Source of the DNA: Dyadobacter sp.
GTDB taxonomy: Bacteria > Bacteroidota > Bacteroidia > Cytophagales > Spirosomataceae
NCBI RefSeq assembly: GCF_017744695.1
Contig: NZ_JAGIAS010000001.1
Coordinates: forward strand, 835,013-899,012
Direction of reading: 5' to 3'
DNA length: 64,000 bases
Below the pieces are notes generated by a model. The model was not told the origin of the DNA and did no database searches. It saw only the letters and a list, made by a program, of their open reading frames with translations. The stretch's first letter is position 1, and each line of letters starts with the position of its first letter. Below are positions 62,290 to 64,000 of this stretch, piece after piece. The position numbers were made by a program, and so were the translations under genes.

Positions 62290-64000
62290 TTAGAGTGTAA
62301 GGTTTAACCCCAGTGACCACGTGCGCATTTGCGGGTACACGTTGTACGCACCCGAGGCTGCTTTGTAGTCGTACGGGTTGAAGAAAGTAATCGGGTTCAT
62401 GCCTACGCCGATGATTTTCGCCGAACTGATCCCGAGCCTTTTAGCCACATTCTGGCTCAACTGGTACGACACGTTGAGGCTTCGCATATTGAAGGCAAAT
62501 GCATTGCGGAACCAGAATGACGACACCATGGAGTAGGTCTCCTCCCAGTAAGGGTCCGGATATTTCGCATTCGGGTTTTCAGGTGTGTAATGGTCGGCCC
62601 AGAAAACGGGACGGGAAACGTCCTTTGCCGCTTTCTTACGCGCATCGCCATCCACAATGCCCTGCCCGCCGAAGGAACCGGCGGTTACGACATCCACTTT
62701 AAACCCTTTGAACCCGAACCCGAACGACAGACCGAATGTGTAATGGTTGTTCTCTTTTTTGGTCAGGTATTCCTGGTCATCCTCTGTGATCTTGCCATCC
62801 GGAGCGGCATAGCTGCCATCGGTCTGGCGCGGGCCGCGGATATCCTGGTAGTAAAGCATCCCCGGCTTCGGAGCGTAACCCATAATGGTGTAATCGGGGT
62901 TCTTTTCGAGGTAACGGTCCACTTCTTCCTGCGAGCGGAACATGCCCAGGTAGCGGTACCCCTGCAACCCGCGGTCGCTCGACCGGCCCGTAGGATCCTG
63001 CCAGCTGCCACGGTTGGTGGTAGCCACGTCCACGAGAATGTTCTTGTTGTCGCTCCATGCAAGGAATGCGCCGATGTTGTAATCGATATTCTTGCCGATA
63101 CGGTCGCTCCACCCGGTCGCGAATTCCAGACCGAACGAGTTCACGGTTTCGTAATTCTCGGCCGGCATTACCGAACCGATCGTCAATGGTACGGACGAGG
63201 CGAGGGTCGTCAGCAGGTTATAACCGTGGTCGTGGTAGGCATCGATGGTCGTCGACAGGCGGTTATTGAGGAACGACGCGTCGATACCGACATTCTTTTT
63301 AGTCACATCATCCCAGCGGCCGTAGTAATTAGGCAGCTTTTCGAGCTTGATACCCACGGTGCGATCGCTATTGCCGCCGAATACCGCGCCATTGGAAGCC
63401 TGCGGCGTGTAACGTTGCAGCCATTGCCAGGCCGCCGTGCGGTCGCCGCCCAGGAAGCCGATCGACGCACGTAGTTTCAGGTTGTTGATGAAAGGTAATT
63501 TTTCACGAAAAAATCTTTCTTCCGACATCACCCACCCTGCCGAAAGCTGCGGGAATGTTCCCCAGCGATATTCCGGTGCAAATTTCGTGGAGGCATCGCG
63601 GCGGAAAGAAACTTCAAAAAGGTAACGGTCGGCGAAGGAGTAATTCAAACGGCCTACATAAGAAAGGATACCACTCTCATTAGCCGCATTCGGGCCAATG
63701 TCCTTCGCGCCGAATGCCGACATCAGGTAATCGTTACCGCCTTCGAAAATCCCTTCCTTCATGGTAGCAATACTTTCGGTATAAATCTCCGATTGCTCCA
63801 CGAGCGCCAATGCGCTCACTGAATGGCGTCCGAAATCGCGGGCATAGCTCAGGTTGAAGTTGAGCTGATAGCCATCGGTATAGCCGGGGTTGAAGCGCAG
63901 GCGGTCGCCGTTGTTCAGGCGGGTCGGCGCATTGGGCGTACCACCGAAAATGTGCTTGTTTTCGCCGAGCATCGAGAAGCCGTACACTTTATAATAGGTA
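62290..64000 (-). CDS. SusC/RagA TonB-dependent transporter, C-terminal part (locus 3)
   Basis: The frame runs open to the window edge, so the N-terminus, plug and any STN domain lie outside; the GTG used by the ORF track is internal (TYYKVYGFSML is continuous). About 570 barrel residues are present: LSYVGRLNYSFADRYLFEVSFRRDASTKFAPEYRWGTFPQLSAGWVMSEERFF, LKLRASIGFLGG, KNVGIDASFLNNRLSTTIDAYHD and the terminal MRTWSLGLNLTL ending on an aromatic/hydrophobic strand. It pairs with the SusD gene that follows. Confidence 0.95.
   Translation of the reverse strand, partial: TYYKVYGFSMLGENKHIFGGTPNAPTRLNNGDRLRFNPGYTDGYQLNFNLSYARDFGRHSVSALALVEQSEIYTESIATMKEGIFEGGNDYLMSAFGAKDIGPNAANESGILSYVGRLNYSFADRYLFEVSFRRDASTKFAPEYRWGTFPQLSAGWVMSEERFFREKLPFINNLKLRASIGFLGGDRTAAWQWLQRYTPQASNGAVFGGNSDRTVGIKLEKLPNYYGRWDDVTKKNVGIDASFLNNRLSTTIDAYHDHGYNLLTTLASSVPLTIGSVMPAENYETVNSFGLEFATGWSDRIGKNIDYNIGAFLAWSDNKNILVDVATTNRGSWQDPTGRSSDRGLQGYRYLGMFRSQEEVDRYLEKNPDYTIMGYAPKPGMLYYQDIRGPRQTDGSYAAPDGKITEDDQEYLTKKENNHYTFGLSFGFGFKGFKVDVVTAGSFGGQGIVDGDARKKAAKDVSRPVFWADHYTPENPNAKYPDPYWEETYSMVSSFWFRNAFAFNMRSLNVSYQLSQNVAKRLGISSAKIIGVGMNPITFFNPYDYKAASGAYNVYPQMRTWSLGLNLTL

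Noticed and set aside
55967-63474. Plus-strand ORFs 55967..56920, 59190..60146, 60455..61387 and 62590..63474
   Set aside because: All are antisense to well-supported enzymes or SusC/SusD genes and have no family motifs.

Overview
The window looks like chromosomal DNA of a Bacteroidota bacterium, probably a Cytophagales relative such as Dyadobacter, Spirosoma or Runella. The genus is an inference from protein style only. Direct evidence for the phylum is three SusC/SusD pairs, an ECF sigma factor with a FecR anti-sigma factor feeding an STN-type SusC, a type IX secretion C-terminal domain, many Bacteroidota-type glycoside hydrolases, and weak purine-rich start contexts. No tRNA, rRNA, CRISPR array, IS element or prophage was seen. 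Almost all long genes from 2.3 kb onward lie on the minus strand.

Layout. 0-2.3 kb: the 3' end of a C1q-like protein and two tandem paralogous lipoproteins on the plus strand, closed by a perfect hairpin terminator. 2.3-4.6 kb: an AhpD/CMD-type peroxidase-like enzyme, a MetE C-terminal-like methyltransferase and a small membrane protein, with a 10-bp phased inverted repeat spacer. 4.9-12.6 kb: a TPR/HTH regulator, then a minus-strand group of two phage-tail-collar (MdpB-like) proteins and a giant T9SS-exported beta-helix protein. 12.8-19.7 kb: sigma factor, FecR, SusC (with STN) and SusD, a classical surface-signalling nutrient uptake unit. 19.9-21.8 kb: an HD hydrolase, a truncated GH43-like lipoprotein and a PemK-like toxin with an unknown partner.

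21.8-31.7 kb is a sugar import and catabolism operon: DeoR regulator, fucose/arabinose-isomerase-like enzyme, split transketolase, DUF1593 hydrolase and an RbsABC-type ABC transporter with DUF2291. 31.9-33.3 kb holds a DUF1080 protein and a HigBA pair whose antitoxin has lost its HTH. 33.3-43.3 kb is a polysaccharide utilization locus with GH127, a sialidase-like protein, a GH140 (apiosidase family) enzyme, SusD and SusC. 43.5-45.4 kb is a gene graveyard: a fused RuBisCO-like/DUF1537 remnant, a DUF433/DUF5615 toxin-antitoxin pair and a broken BASS symporter. 45.6-48.7 kb holds a DUF5060/DUF4038-type enzyme coupled to a FGGY kinase. 49.5-64 kb is another utilization locus: a DUF5703 six-hairpin enzyme, an exported TIM-barrel isomerase, a sialidase-like protein, an MGH1-type enzyme, a beta-helix/DUF4955 protein, a PL1 pectate lyase, SusD and a 5'-truncated SusC.

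Working model (inference). The 21.8-64 kb region handles apiose-bearing pectin (rhamnogalacturonan II or apiogalacturonan). PL1, GH127 and GH140 would cut the glycan, SusCD pairs and the ABC transporter would import products, and isomerase + FGGY kinase + split transketolase match the published transketolase route of D-apiose catabolism. The RuBisCO-like/DUF1537 scar matches two enzyme families of the published oxidative apiose (isoapionate) routes, so the locus may once have carried a second route for the same sugar. A second theme is structural: each of the three SusD genes is followed by a large self-complementary spacer, and several other same-strand gaps consist of degenerate 7-10-bp repeats.
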